This document shows, piece by piece, positions 1 to 10,627 of a DNA stretch of 64,000 bases. The notes beneath the pieces were generated by a model that had not been told where the DNA came from, searched no databases, and was given only the letters and a program-made list of their open reading frames with translations. The stretch comes from CAZDKK01 sp964506245 (GTDB lineage Bacteria > Eisenbacteria > RBG-16-71-46 > CAIMUX01 > WJJG01): assembly GCA_964506245.1 (NCBI GenBank), contig CAZDKK010000019.1, forward strand, positions 3,930-67,929, written 5' to 3'. Both the position numbers and the translations under genes were made by a program. Every line of letters begins with the position of its first letter. Position 1 is the stretch's first letter.

Positions 1-1478
1 TCCTCTCGCACGCCACGAATTCGCTGAAGTGCACGCTCGATGGGGGGGTGGTGCGCAATCACGAGGTGAACATCCGCCGCCGCACCAATGGCTACACCGC
101 GGACTCGACCGATGCGTCCGGACTGCGGGGCGGGGCGGGGCTCTCGGCCACCCTCGATCGCGGGGAGGCGCTTTCATTCAAAGCGGACTTGAAGCTCGAC
201 GCCGCGCAGAAGGAGTCCGAGTCGATCCACGAGGAGCTGACCGGGACGAGCCGAGTCACTACGCCCAAGAAGGCCACGGATCGGGACCGGAACGTCACGG
301 TCAGCTCCACGTCGCAGTGGACGCACTTCGACGAGGCCAAGGTGCAGCTCCAGGGCAGCTACGGGGATGCGACGTCCCAGTATTACGAGGCCAGCCAGCA
401 GGCGCAGGAGACCCGCGTGACGCGGCGGCGCGACGTGAGCGTGCTCGTCGAGGGCGATCTGACGTCCACCCTCTACTACTCGTTGAACATGGGCAACAAG
501 TACACCCTGCTCGACTACGATCTCGCGGCGCGGGACCGCGAGACGCGCGACTCCGACCTGTCGACGCAGGCCGGCTACACGATCGAGCACGTGCCCCTCC
601 TGTCGGGCACCGACATCGTCTGCGGGCTGTCGGCCGGCGAGGGCGAGGTCCGGGTCCAGACGGGCAACGACTACCGGACAGAACGGGCGCAGGTGAGCGG
701 CGAGCTGACCCGGCCCATCGGGTCCCGCCTGACCCTCTCGGCCAAGGGCGAGTACCAGCTCATCCAGGACTTCTACGACGACGTGACCCTGGATCAGGAC
801 CAGGTCACGGAGCGGTACAACGTGGGCGCGCGCTATGTCCCCTCGGATGCCTTCCGGAGCTCCGTCAACTACCGCATCGACAACCGCGAGACGATCATGA
901 TCTCGAGCGAGGTCTCCTCCGGCAACCAGGAGCAGGAGGACTACGCGGTCGTGGCCGAGTACAGCGCCACGCTGCCGGCCGCCATCCAGGCCAAGCAGTC
1001 CTTCCAGGTCCAGGCGTCGTATCAGAGCTACGTCTTCACGCCGGAGGAGAACTCCCTGGCGCGCACAAACCGCCTCACCACCACCCTCGACGTGCCCCTC
1101 CTGGAGAAGACCAGGGTCACCCTGCGCCACGACTTCCTGAAGACCGACAGCGGCGCCTACATCTACGACGACGCGGGCGGGGGACGGGCCTACGCGCGGA
1201 GCATCGAGCGCCTGCAGCAGAAGCTGCAGACCACGGTCCTCCACGACCTCACCCCGGACATCTTCATCAAGGTGGACGAGCGCTACGAGCTCACGTACAG
1301 CCACACCCTGAGCACCGGGGCGCGGAGCCGGATCGACAAGCTGACCTTCACCTGGGAGCTCGGGTTCGATCGGCAGTTCCCGAGCGGCTTTCAGGTCTCG
1401 GCGCGCGCGGCGCGGACCGCGAGCACCCAGGAGGACGACTACTGGAGCATTCAGGCCGACGCGGGGATGAGATTCTGA
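1..1478 (+). CDS. Outer-membrane beta-barrel-like protein, 5' partial
   Basis: The reading frame is open from the left edge of the window, so the true start lies outside; the GTG at 48 is only the first visible start-type codon. The visible part (about 490 aa) is a long series of alternating polar/hydrophobic strands, rich in Thr, Ser, Gln, Tyr and acidic residues, with almost no helix-like stretches. It ends in Met-Arg-Phe; a C-terminal Phe is the usual signal for BAM-dependent outer-membrane barrels. I recognise no family. From the strand pattern I infer an outer-membrane barrel or a large secreted beta protein. Its TGA overlaps the ATG of the next lipoprotein gene (ATGA), so the two are probably translated together and may work together at the outer membrane. 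No signal peptide can be judged because the N-terminus is missing. Confidence 0.6.
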   Translation, partial: LSHATNSLKCTLDGGVVRNHEVNIRRRTNGYTADSTDASGLRGGAGLSATLDRGEALSFKADLKLDAAQKESESIHEELTGTSRVTTPKKATDRDRNVTVSSTSQWTHFDEAKVQLQGSYGDATSQYYEASQQAQETRVTRRRDVSVLVEGDLTSTLYYSLNMGNKYTLLDYDLAARDRETRDSDLSTQAGYTIEHVPLLSGTDIVCGLSAGEGEVRVQTGNDYRTERAQVSGELTRPIGSRLTLSAKGEYQLIQDFYDDVTLDQDQVTERYNVGARYVPSDAFRSSVNYRIDNRETIMISSEVSSGNQEQEDYAVVAEYSATLPAAIQAKQSFQVQASYQSYVFTPEENSLARTNRLTTTLDVPLLEKTRVTLRHDFLKTDSGAYIYDDAGGGRAYARSIERLQQKLQTTVLHDLTPDIFIKVDERYELTYSHTLSTGARSRIDKLTFTWELGFDRQFPSGFQVSARAARTASTQEDDYWSIQADAGMRF

Positions 1479-2134
1479 TGAATCCGACCAGGAGGTTGGT
1501 GAGCCAGCGGGCGGCCCGGTCCGGGCGGAGGGAGAGGCCCGGCGTTGCGGCGGCGCTCGCGCTGGCGGCCGCCGCGGCCGTGGCCGGGGGCTGCCTGTTC
1601 ACACCGCGCGAGGCGGAGGAACCCGGCAAGCCGCCACCCGTGGAGTTCGAGCAGCCCATCGCCCCGGAGATCGCCCTCAGCAACATCGAGAAGACGCTCG
1701 AAGCCAAGTACATCCCGCACTACGAGAACTCGTTCTACGAGGAAGAGGTGCTGATGGAGATGGACCCCGGCGAGTTCAACGTCGCGGGGGTGACCACGAA
1801 CCCCTTCCCCGACTGGACGAGGGGCGATGAGGCCGATCGCATGCGCCAGGTCATCAGCAGCATGGACGAGAACACGGAGCTGGATGTCATCTGGGACGAC
1901 GACCCCGCCAGCAAGTGGCGCAGCGGGGAGGACTTCTACGAGGACCTGGAATACCGGCTCGTCTTCAGCAAGGGCGGGATGCAGATGAGGGTCTACGAGG
2001 GCCGGGTCAACCTCTACTTCAAGCAGGAGGGCACCAACTACTACATCTGGAGGTGGAATGACGAACAGGCCTCCGAAGAGCACCGCACCTGGTGCTACCT
2101 GCGCCACGTCCAGAAGTGGGACTACGTTCCCTAG
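1478..2134 (+). CDS. Lipoprotein, NTF2-like size, paralogue of the next gene
   Basis: A 218-aa protein whose ATG overlaps the stop of the barrel-like gene. The first 45 residues have an Arg-rich n-region, an Ala-rich hydrophobic core and a lipobox ending Ala-Gly-Gly-Cys, so it should be a lipid-anchored envelope protein. The mature part starts with a Pro/Glu-rich tether, followed by about 150 aa of mixed helix and strand. Its layout matches the 196-aa lipoprotein at 2366: a helix of the type SNIEKTLEAKYIPHYENSF lines up with LNLKTAYLLREVAPYESLL, both are followed by an acidic F/Y-rich stretch, and both close with strands ending in a W-x-x-V-x-(K/Q) pattern. I infer an old duplication. The size and the helix-then-sheet order suggest an NTF2/SnoaL-like fold, but this is a guess. 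No enzymatic motif is visible. Confidence 0.75.
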   Translation: MNPTRRLVSQRAARSGRRERPGVAAALALAAAAAVAGGCLFTPREAEEPGKPPPVEFEQPIAPEIALSNIEKTLEAKYIPHYENSFYEEEVLMEMDPGEFNVAGVTTNPFPDWTRGDEADRMRQVISSMDENTELDVIWDDDPASKWRSGEDFYEDLEYRLVFSKGGMQMRVYEGRVNLYFKQEGTNYYIWRWNDEQASEEHRTWCYLRHVQKWDYVP

Positions 2135-2237
2135 CGCCCCCGCCGGCACCCTGAGGGCGGAGGTGGTCCGGAACCGGTCTCGGGGCCGGCGGTTCCAGGG
2201 GGGCGGTGACCTGGCCGGCCAGGGCCCTGGCGGAAAC

Positions 2238-2276
2238 TTGCCAAACGGTGGCCGTGTACTCCAATCTTGATTGGAG
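2238..2276 (+). promoter_or_regulatory. Putative promoter overlapped by an 18-bp palindrome
   Basis: TTGCCA (2238-2243) and TCCAAT (2260-2265) are separated by 16 bases and could form a -35/-10 pair for the lipoprotein gene at 2366. The palindrome CTCCAATCTTGATTGGAG (2259-2276; 8-base arms, 2-base centre) covers the putative -10 and start site. That is the classical place for a repressor operator. A second, weaker inverted repeat (7-base arms, 2170-2176 and 2190-2196) lies upstream. Nothing else is seen between 2135 and 2365. Confidence 0.4.
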
Positions 2277-2365
2277 GCGCGGGCCCGCATGGTCGATAGG
2301 AACCTTGCCGAGCGGCCCGGGCGTTTGCCCGCGCTCAAGCAGCGTACGGACCCAAGGAGACCCCC

Positions 2366-2956
2366 ATGAACAGGCACCTGCGGATCCTCGCGCTGGCTGC
2401 GCTGGCAGCGGCCGGGGTCGCTCTCATGAGCGGATGCCCGTTTTCCACCGACCCGAAGGACCCTCCTCCACCGGAAGACCCGTATTTGCCGCGAACCTCG
2501 GCGGCCAATCTGCTCCTCAACCTCAAGACCGCCTATCTCCTGCGGGAGGTGGCGCCCTATGAGAGCCTGCTGGCCAGGGACTTCGAGTTCTACTTCTCGG
2601 AGGAGGATCAGTCGATCGCCGAGAAGCTCACGCGGGACGAGGAGATCTCGATCCACCGCAACATGTTTGGCTCCGACGAGGTTCAGAACATCACGCTCAG
2701 CTTCACGACCGGCGATCTGACCGAGGACGTCAACAAGCCGGACCCCAGGTACCCCGACCGCAATCTCTGGACGATCACGCTCACGAACGTCGACCTGACC
2801 CTGCGCGTGGTCAACGAGGGGCAGACCACGACCTACGAGCTGCAGGACGGGATCGAGCAGTACTGGTTCCGCGAGGAGGCCTGGACCGACCGCAAGACCG
2901 GGGATAAGATCTGGACGATCGTCCAGTGGAAGGAGCTGACGGACCTGATTCCGTAG
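2366..2956 (+). CDS. Lipoprotein, paralogue of the upstream lipoprotein
   Basis: A 196-aa protein with a good ribosome site (AAGGAG, 9 bases before the ATG). The signal peptide has one Arg-containing n-region, an Ala/Leu core and the lipobox Met-Ser-Gly-Cys at about residue 24, giving a lipid-anchored product. A Pro/Asp-rich tether follows, then about 150 residues of mixed helix and strand resembling the 218-aa lipoprotein encoded just upstream. The body includes an acidic, aromatic segment (residues roughly 70-85), and the C-terminus is a strand-rich W-T-I-V-Q-W stretch. No catalytic motif or known domain is recognised. It has its own putative promoter with a palindrome over the -10 region, so it may be expressed separately from the upstream pair. 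Confidence 0.75.
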   Translation: MNRHLRILALAALAAAGVALMSGCPFSTDPKDPPPPEDPYLPRTSAANLLLNLKTAYLLREVAPYESLLARDFEFYFSEEDQSIAEKLTRDEEISIHRNMFGSDEVQNITLSFTTGDLTEDVNKPDPRYPDRNLWTITLTNVDLTLRVVNEGQTTTYELQDGIEQYWFREEAWTDRKTGDKIWTIVQWKELTDLIP

Positions 2957-2996
2957 GCGCGACCCGCCTGCGGATCGTCGAGCAGAGGATCCGCCG

Positions 2997-3503
2997 GTGG
3001 GCGCCAGACGCAGACCGAGAAGGACAACAGGGGGTGCGGCCTCCCGCAGGCTGACGCCCCTTTTGGTTTGCTTCCTGGGCGGCTGCCTCGTTACCGTGCT
3101 GGTCCTGTGGCATTGGGGCGTTCTGGGCCGCGGGCCGGCTCCCCCGACCCCGATCGCGGACCAGGTCCAGGCCTCGGCGGGTGAGCTTTCCCCCCCGCGG
3201 GCCGAAGCCCTGACCGCGTTGCTCGAGCCGGCAGCCCGCTGGCGCCGCCGCGACATGGGCCCGCCCTTGAGCTGGACGGGGGCGATCGATGGCTCCGAGA
3301 GCCTGCTGCAGTGGAATGCCCGCATCACAGCCGGCGTCGAGAAGCTCGGGCTGCAGGTGCTCGAGGGACGCGAGGAGATCGTCAACCCGGCCCGCGGCGC
3401 GGCCCGCGCGCGCCTCACCTTGGTCATCGGGACCGCCGAGGAGGTCCTGGCCAACCTGGTGATCGAGGCCGACCGATCCCGAGCGACGCCCCCGGCCTTC
3501 TGA
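2997..3503 (+). CDS. Small membrane-anchored protein of unknown function
   Basis: A 168-aa protein starting at a GTG seven bases after an AGAGGA ribosome site, 40 bases downstream of the second lipoprotein. The N-terminus is strongly basic (about 20 residues) and is followed by one hydrophobic segment (residues about 20-43), so it should be a type II membrane protein with its C-terminal domain outside the cytoplasm. The remaining 125 residues hold two helical stretches and two strands, with no motif I know. The layout resembles N-terminal anchor regions seen before divergent polysaccharide-deacetylase domains, but no deacetylase domain follows here. It precedes the secD promoter and is probably the last gene of the lipoprotein group. 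Confidence 0.6.
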   Translation: MGARRRPRRTTGGAASRRLTPLLVCFLGGCLVTVLVLWHWGVLGRGPAPPTPIADQVQASAGELSPPRAEALTALLEPAARWRRRDMGPPLSWTGAIDGSESLLQWNARITAGVEKLGLQVLEGREEIVNPARGAARARLTLVIGTAEEVLANLVIEADRSRATPPAF

Positions 3504-3585
3504 TCCTGCCCCTTCGCCCGCTCCGCCACCCCCTGGCCTGGGTCCGGGGCGCCCGATCTCCGTGGGCGGGGAACCGAGAATGCGG

Positions 3586-3613
3586 TTGACCCGCGGCCCG
3601 CGGGTCGAATAAT
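3586..3613 (+). promoter_or_regulatory. Promoter of the secD-secF operon with a palindrome in its spacer
   Basis: TTGACC (3586-3591) and AATAAT (3608-3613) are separated by 16 bases, a good sigma-70-like pair in a very GC-rich setting, about 52 bases before the secD ATG. The spacer contains a palindrome of 8-base arms, GACCCGCG (3588-3595) and CGCGGGTC (3599-3606), centred on GCC. A DNA-binding protein on this site would cover the -35 and spacer. The palindrome and boxes are seen; their function is inference. Confidence 0.5.
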
Positions 3614-3665
3614 ATCCATAGTCTGTGTTCTTGCTGGACGTTATGCGCGGCAGAGGAGATTCGGC

Positions 3666-5246
<1,581 letters not shown>

Positions 5247-5300
5247 CGCTGGGGGCACGCCGGGCGTCGGCCCGGCGGAAGCCGGAGGGATTTCGGAGCG

Positions 5301-6227
5301 ATGTTCACGATCCTGACCAACACGCACTTCGACTTCATGGGCAAGCGGCGCCTCTTCTACGCGATCTCCCTGGCCTTGCTCCTGGCGGGCGCCGTCTCGA
5401 TGATCGCCAAGGGTGGCCTGCGCATGGGCGTCGACTTCGCCGGGGGACGGCTGATCGAGCTGCGCCTGAGCCAGCTGATCTCGATTCAGGAAATGCGCTC
5501 GATCGTCGGCCAGGCCGGCTTTGGAGATGCCGAGCTGCAGGGCGTCCAGGGCTCGAACGACATTCTCATCCGTATCCCGCTCAGCTCGGCCGATGAGGCC
5601 GGGCTCGTCTCGCCCTCCCAGAAGATCCGCGACGCCATCGCCATGCAGCGGCCCGGCGTGACCGCCGAGCTGATGCGCGAGGAGAACGTGGGGGCCAAGG
5701 TCGGCGGGGAGATCCGCAAGCAGGGGTTCCTTGCGATCCTCGTCTCGTTCGCCCTGATCCTGATCTACATAGCGGTGCGCTTCGAGCCGCTCTTCGGGCT
5801 GGCCGGCGTCATTGCCACTTTCCACGACGTCCTGGCCGTGCTGGCGGTCTTCTCCCTGTTGAACAAGGAGATCTCGATGTCCGTGGTGGCCGCTTTGATG
5901 ACCATCGCGGGCTACTCGATCAACGACACGGTCGTCATCTTCGACCGCGTGCGCGAACAGCTGGCGCGGCTGCGCCGGGAATCCTTCGCCAATGTGATAA
6001 ACCTGAGCATCAACCAGATGCTCTCGCGCACGATCATCACGAACTCGACGGTCTTCTTCACCACGCTGTCCCTGCTCTTCTTCGGCGGCGAGGTGCTCCG
6101 TGACTTCGCCCTGGCCATGACGATCGGCGCCATCGCCGGGAGCTACTCGACGATCTTCGTCGCCGGGGCGCTCGTGCTCGACCTGCGCCGCTCGCGGGAG
6201 GCCAAGGCCAAGGTGGCCTCGGCGTAG
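5301..6227 (+). CDS. secF: Protein translocase subunit SecF
   Basis: A 308-aa protein of the normal length for SecF, the partner of SecD in proton-driven protein export. It has an N-terminal transmembrane helix (residues about 17-35), then the family signature G-V-D-F-A-G-G near residue 43 at the start of the periplasmic head. The five C-terminal helices include the conserved S-I-N-D-T-V-V-I-F-D-R-V-R-E block near residue 205. The start ATG at 5301 is preceded by a GGAGGGATTTCGGAG stretch. A short GC-rich gap follows before the DUF4159 gene, and read-through into the downstream cluster is possible because no strong hairpin terminator is visible. Confidence 0.97.
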   Translation: MFTILTNTHFDFMGKRRLFYAISLALLLAGAVSMIAKGGLRMGVDFAGGRLIELRLSQLISIQEMRSIVGQAGFGDAELQGVQGSNDILIRIPLSSADEAGLVSPSQKIRDAIAMQRPGVTAELMREENVGAKVGGEIRKQGFLAILVSFALILIYIAVRFEPLFGLAGVIATFHDVLAVLAVFSLLNKEISMSVVAALMTIAGYSINDTVVIFDRVREQLARLRRESFANVINLSINQMLSRTIITNSTVFFTTLSLLFFGGEVLRDFALAMTIGAIAGSYSTIFVAGALVLDLRRSREAKAKVASA

Positions 6228-6356
6228 CCGGCCGGCGCTCCCGCTCGGGGGCGGGGCCGGAACCCCCAGTTGCCTAGGGTGTTCGAGGTTGCGCGGATCG
6301 AGCCGCGGCCGCGGAGGCGGGCCGGCGATCCGCGCGGGGCGACAGGGGGAGGCGCC

Positions 6357-7163
6357 GTGGGCCAGACGTTCTCGCGCAGCACCGGATTCCACACCCTCGC
6401 GCTGGCCGGCGGGCTCTGGCTCGCGCTGGGGTTCTCCGGCATCGCCGCGGCCGACGAGGCCCAGGTCAAGCCGGGCCTCGTCTTGGCGCGTTTGAAGTAC
6501 GGCGGCGGGGGCGACTGGTACAGCAATCCCACCTCCCTGCCCAACCTGGCGCGGGCGCTCGAGGAGCGCACCGCAATCCCCATCGCGCGTCGCCAGGAAG
6601 CCCGCGTCGCGCCCCTGGACGAGGAACTCTTCACCTTCCCGCTCGTCTATATGAACGGCCACGGACAGGTCAAGCTGACCGAGGCCGAGGTGGCCCGCCT
6701 GCGGCAGTATCTGCTGCAGGGCGGCTTCCTGTGGGCCGACGACAACTACGGGATGGACGAGAGCTTCCGGGTGCTCGCGCGCCAACTCTTCCCGGACCGC
6801 GGGCTCGTGGAGCTGCCGTTCGACCACCCGATCTACCATGCGTTCTATGACTTCAAGAGCGGGCCTCCGAAGATCCATGAGCACGACGGCAAGGTGCCGC
6901 AGGGGTTCGGGATCTTCAACCAGGGCCGGCTGGTCTGCTTCTATACGTACGAATCGGACATTGGAGATGGCCTCGAGGATCCCGAGGTCCACAAAGACCC
7001 GCCGGAGAAGCGCGAGGCAGCGTTGCAGATGGCGATCAACGTCGTTGTCCACGCCCTGACCGGCGAAGCGACGGGCCCGCGGCTCGCCGACCTCGAACCA
7101 GCGGAGCCGAACGAGACCCATTCCACCCGACCGCCAGCCCCCCAGGAAGAAGAACCGCAATGA
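6357..7163 (+). CDS. DUF4159 domain protein, exported
   Basis: A 268-aa protein. I chose GTG 6357 because a strong ribosome site (GGGGGAGG, 6345-6352) stands just before it; the frame is open to 6270, but with no ribosome site there. The N-terminus is a signal peptide (hydrophobic core about residues 13-29, Ala-x-Ala cleavage near 33). The body fits DUF4159: a KYGGGGDWYSNP stretch, an L-x-Q-G-G-F-L-W-A-D-D segment typical of the glutamine-amidotransferase-like fold, then L-F-P-D and an F-D-H-P-I-Y-H segment. Family members usually sit beside DUF4175, VWA or MoxR genes and their function is unknown. Here the gene overlaps the DUF4175 gene by four bases (ATGA). No catalytic Cys of a class I amidotransferase is visible. 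The C-terminal 30 residues are Pro/Glu-rich. Confidence 0.8.
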   Translation: MGQTFSRSTGFHTLALAGGLWLALGFSGIAAADEAQVKPGLVLARLKYGGGGDWYSNPTSLPNLARALEERTAIPIARRQEARVAPLDEELFTFPLVYMNGHGQVKLTEAEVARLRQYLLQGGFLWADDNYGMDESFRVLARQLFPDRGLVELPFDHPIYHAFYDFKSGPPKIHEHDGKVPQGFGIFNQGRLVCFYTYESDIGDGLEDPEVHKDPPEKREAALQMAINVVVHALTGEATGPRLADLEPAEPNETHSTRPPAPQEEEPQ

Positions 7164-10100
7164 AGCTGCGTGCTGGGACATTCGCGGAGGGCCTGAGCCG
7201 GGCCGCCGCGGCCCGGCGCGGCCGCGTGGCCCTGGAGGCCGTGGTGCGCTGGGCGGGTGTTTGGCTGCCCGGATTGGCCCTCCTCCTCCTGGTGGCCCTG
7301 CTGCTGCCCCCGACGCGGACCTGGTCCGCGATCATGGCGGGCGTGGCCGCGCTGTGGGTGGCTGGAACCCTGGTCGTCTTGCTGCTGGCTCGCGTTCTGC
7401 GCCCGCTGCGCGCCGAGGCCTATGCCCTCTGGCTCGAGCGGCGCGCGGGGCTGGCGCGCAATGAGCTGATCAACGCCCTCCAGCTCGAGCGCAACCGCGC
7501 CCGCTGGGAGGGCGACCCGGTGTCGGAAGCGCTGGTGTCGCGCTCGCTCGCCCGCGGCCTGGCGGCCCTGGAGGCGCTGCCCCTGTCCCGGTTGCACGCG
7601 GGGAGCGGGTTGCGGGCCCACCTGCTCTGCGGGGCTCTCGGCCTGCTCCTCTTCGGCGCGGTGTGGGTGGCCGACCCGGTGCGGTTCGCGGACGCCACGC
7701 GGCTCTTCCTGGCCGCCGGCGGCCCGGGGGTGGTGCCCGCGGTCGATCTCGCGGTCAGCCCCGGCGATCTGACCGTCGAGCGGGGGGCCTCGGTCGCCAT
7801 CCAGGCCACGCTCGGCGGCCGGCGGCGACCCGGCGCGGCCGACCTCGAGATGCGCGCCCCCGGGGGCGAGTGGACCCGCGCGGCGATGGCGCGCGAGGCA
7901 TCCGCCGATCGAGCGGAGGGCGAGGCCGACACCTACGCGTTCCTGGCCAGCTCGCTCAAGGGCGATCTCGAGTACCGGGTGAGTGCCCGCTGGGCCGTCA
8001 GCCCGACCTACCGCATCCGCGTGCTCGAGCCCCTGCAGGCGCTGGGGTACCGCAAGCTCTACCAGCCGCCCGCCTACACCAAGCTGCCGGAGCAGCACCA
8101 GGTGTCGGCCAGCGCCGATCTGGCCGCGCTCGATGGCACGCGGGTGACCCTCGAGGTCCGGCCCCGGCGCCCGGGCGTCGCCGGCCGACTCCTGCTGGGG
8201 CCGAGCGACGGCGCCCGCGTGCTCGACCTGGCGCCCGCCGGGCCGGATGCCCTCGGGGCGACGTGGGTGCTCGACCGGGACGAGACCTTCCGCGTCGAGC
8301 TCGGCGATCCGACCGAGTCCGAGGTGTGGGTCTCGGAGGGGTTCGCCATCGAGGTCGTGCCCGACCTCGAGCCGGCCGTGCGCCTGCTCAGCCCCGCTGC
8401 GCGCGTCACCATGCCGCCCGACATGCACGTGACGCTGGCGATCGACTGCGTCGATGACTTCGGGCTGACCGAGCTCGCCCTGGTCTACGGGCGCGCGGAG
8501 GACGACCCGACGCGCGTGCGGCTGGCCACCTTCGAGGAGCGCAAGGAAGCGCGGGTGACCTACACGTGGGATCTGTCGGCGGTCACGATCCTGCCGGGCC
8601 AGGACCTGCACTACTACATCCAGGTCCTCGACAACGATCCCATCCGCGGCCCCAAGGTCGGTGAGACCGAGCTCTTCACGATCCGTTTCCCCACCATGGC
8701 CGAGATGTATGCCTCGGCCGAGGAGCAGCGCAAGGAAGAGGCGGTCAACCTCGAGGAGGCCCTCGAGACGCAGGATCATCTGCGCGAGGAGCTGCGACAG
8801 GTCGCCCAGGAAATGCTGCGCGAGGACAAGATCTCCTGGGAGCGCCAGCAGGAGCTCGAGGGGCTGCTCGAGCGCCAGGAAGCGCTGGCCGAGAAGGTCG
8901 GGCAGATCCAGCAGTCGCTGGACGCCTCGCGCCAGCGGATGGAGACGCAGAACCTCTTCTCGATGGAGCTGATCGAGAAGGTGCGCGAGATCCAGGAGCT
9001 GGTCAGCCAGATCCAGAGCGAGGAGTTCCAGCGCCACCTGCAGCGCATGCGCGAGGCGCTCGAGCGCATGGATCGCCGCGATCTCGAGCAGGCGATGGAG
9101 CAGATGAAGATCTCCCAGGAGGAGATCTCCCAGGCGCTCGACCGCACGCTGGGCATGCTGCGCCAGCTCATGGCGGAGGAGAAGCTCGACCGCTTGCTGC
9201 AGAAGATGGAGGAACTCGTCACCCGGCAGGACATGGTCAACGAACAGCTCGCCCCGCGGAATCCCGAGGCGCCGGCCGATTCCACCGGGGCACAGGAGCA
9301 GGGGCGCCGGCCGCAGGACGAGGCGTCGCGGGAAGAGCCCTCCGGCGAGCAGGCCGAGGCGGGGGAGAACGAGAACCGGCCGATGAGCCCCGAGGAAGCG
9401 GCCGACCTGGCGGCGCAACAGCAGCAGCTGCGCCAGGAGCTGGAGGCGCTGCGCAAGCAGATCGAGGAGCTGCGCAAGGAGAACGAGGAGTCGCTCCAGG
9501 AGTTTGCCAAGGCGCTCGAGGAGCAGATGAAGAGCGGCGAGAGCCAGCAGGCCGAGGAGCAGATGCGCCAGGCCCAGCAGGCCATGGAGCAACAGAGCCG
9601 CACCGCCGCGCTCAAGTTCGGCCGCAAGGCCCGCCAGACCCTGCAGTCCATGGCTTCCCGGATGTCGAGCCTCAAGCAGGAGGTGGACATCGAGAAGCAG
9701 ATGCGCCTCGCCCGCTCGCTCTACACGATCGCCAACCGCATGGTCGGCGCGTCGCTCGAGCAGGAGGGGCTGCTCGGGGAGGCCGAGCGCCTGGGGCCGC
9801 GCGACCTGGCCGTGCGCCAGCAGGACCTCTACGACGAGGTAAGCGTCGTGCGTGACTCGCTGGCGGCGGTCGCGCGGGAGACGCCGGTGCTGACGCAGGC
9901 GCACCTGCGCTCGGTCGCCAAGGTGCTGCGCGAGATCGAGCAGGCCCGCGACCACCTCGAGGCCGGGCGGCGCCAATCGGCGATGGCCATGGCGGGCGAG
10001 TCGGAGCGCTCGCTCAACGCGGCGGTCAAGGGACTGCTCGAGGCGGCCAATCAGGCGCAATCGAGCTGCGCCTCGAGCTGCTCGAGCCCCTTCAACAAGA

Positions 10101-10627
10101 TGCAGAGCCTCACCGGCCAGCAGAGTGACGTCAACGAGCAGACGCGTCAGCTCATGGGCGCCTGCGACACGCCGCGCAGCCGGCTCGGCCAGGGCGAGGC
10201 GCTCATGCGGCTGGCCGCCCGCCAGGAGATGGTGCGGCGGGGCCTGGAAGAGGTGCGCCAGGAGATGCAGGCCTCGGGCAGCACGATGAACGAGCTGGGC
10301 CAGGCCGCCCAGGAGATGGAGGAGATCGTCCAGGAGCTGCGCAACCGGAATGCCGACCCCCGCATCGTCGAGCGGCAGGAGCAGATCCTCAACCGGCTGC
10401 TGAGCGCGCAGCGCAGCATCCGCAAGCGCGAGGAGAGCGAGGAGCGCGAGTCGCGCCCGGGCGTCGATCCGCTCGGGCTCACGAGCCCCGGGCCAATCGA
10501 GATGGGTGAGTCGCGGCGTGAGGCCCTGCAGCGCGCCATGCTGCGCGGCTCCCAGGACCCCGTGCCGACCGAGTATCGGGGCATGGTCGAGCGCTACCTG
10601 CGCTCGCTGTTGAGGGACGCACGATGA
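7160..10627 (+). CDS. DUF4175-family large membrane coiled-coil protein
   Basis: A 1155-aa protein. The N-terminus carries three predicted transmembrane helices (about residues 31-50, 57-76 and 153-170). Residues about 190-515 form a beta-rich extracytoplasmic region with repeated Ig-like strand patterns and a D-D-F-G-L-T-E-L block, as in DUF4175 proteins. From about 520 to 695 there is a long Glu/Gln/Arg coiled coil; an acidic, Pro/Ser-rich linker (about 695-745) and a second coiled coil (about 750-830) follow. A C-terminal helical region contains Cys pairs near residues 965-975 and ends in basic residues. The function of DUF4175 proteins is unknown; the shape suggests a long rod anchored in the inner membrane. 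The gene is coupled to its neighbours by ATGA overlaps at both ends, so it is clearly part of one operon with the DUF4159 and TPR genes. Confidence 0.8.
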   Translation: MKLRAGTFAEGLSRAAAARRGRVALEAVVRWAGVWLPGLALLLLVALLLPPTRTWSAIMAGVAALWVAGTLVVLLLARVLRPLRAEAYALWLERRAGLARNELINALQLERNRARWEGDPVSEALVSRSLARGLAALEALPLSRLHAGSGLRAHLLCGALGLLLFGAVWVADPVRFADATRLFLAAGGPGVVPAVDLAVSPGDLTVERGASVAIQATLGGRRRPGAADLEMRAPGGEWTRAAMAREASADRAEGEADTYAFLASSLKGDLEYRVSARWAVSPTYRIRVLEPLQALGYRKLYQPPAYTKLPEQHQVSASADLAALDGTRVTLEVRPRRPGVAGRLLLGPSDGARVLDLAPAGPDALGATWVLDRDETFRVELGDPTESEVWVSEGFAIEVVPDLEPAVRLLSPAARVTMPPDMHVTLAIDCVDDFGLTELALVYGRAEDDPTRVRLATFEERKEARVTYTWDLSAVTILPGQDLHYYIQVLDNDPIRGPKVGETELFTIRFPTMAEMYASAEEQRKEEAVNLEEALETQDHLREELRQVAQEMLREDKISWERQQELEGLLERQEALAEKVGQIQQSLDASRQRMETQNLFSMELIEKVREIQELVSQIQSEEFQRHLQRMREALERMDRRDLEQAMEQMKISQEEISQALDRTLGMLRQLMAEEKLDRLLQKMEELVTRQDMVNEQLAPRNPEAPADSTGAQEQGRRPQDEASREEPSGEQAEAGENENRPMSPEEAADLAAQQQQLRQELEALRKQIEELRKENEESLQEFAKALEEQMKSGESQQAEEQMRQAQQAMEQQSRTAALKFGRKARQTLQSMASRMSSLKQEVDIEKQMRLARSLYTIANRMVGASLEQEGLLGEAERLGPRDLAVRQQDLYDEVSVVRDSLAAVARETPVLTQAHLRSVAKVLREIEQARDHLEAGRRQSAMAMAGESERSLNAAVKGLLEAANQAQSSCASSCSSPFNKMQSLTGQQSDVNEQTRQLMGACDTPRSRLGQGEALMRLAARQEMVRRGLEEVRQEMQASGSTMNELGQAAQEMEEIVQELRNRNADPRIVERQEQILNRLLSAQRSIRKREESEERESRPGVDPLGLTSPGPIEMGESRREALQRAMLRGSQDPVPTEYRGMVERYLRSLLRDAR

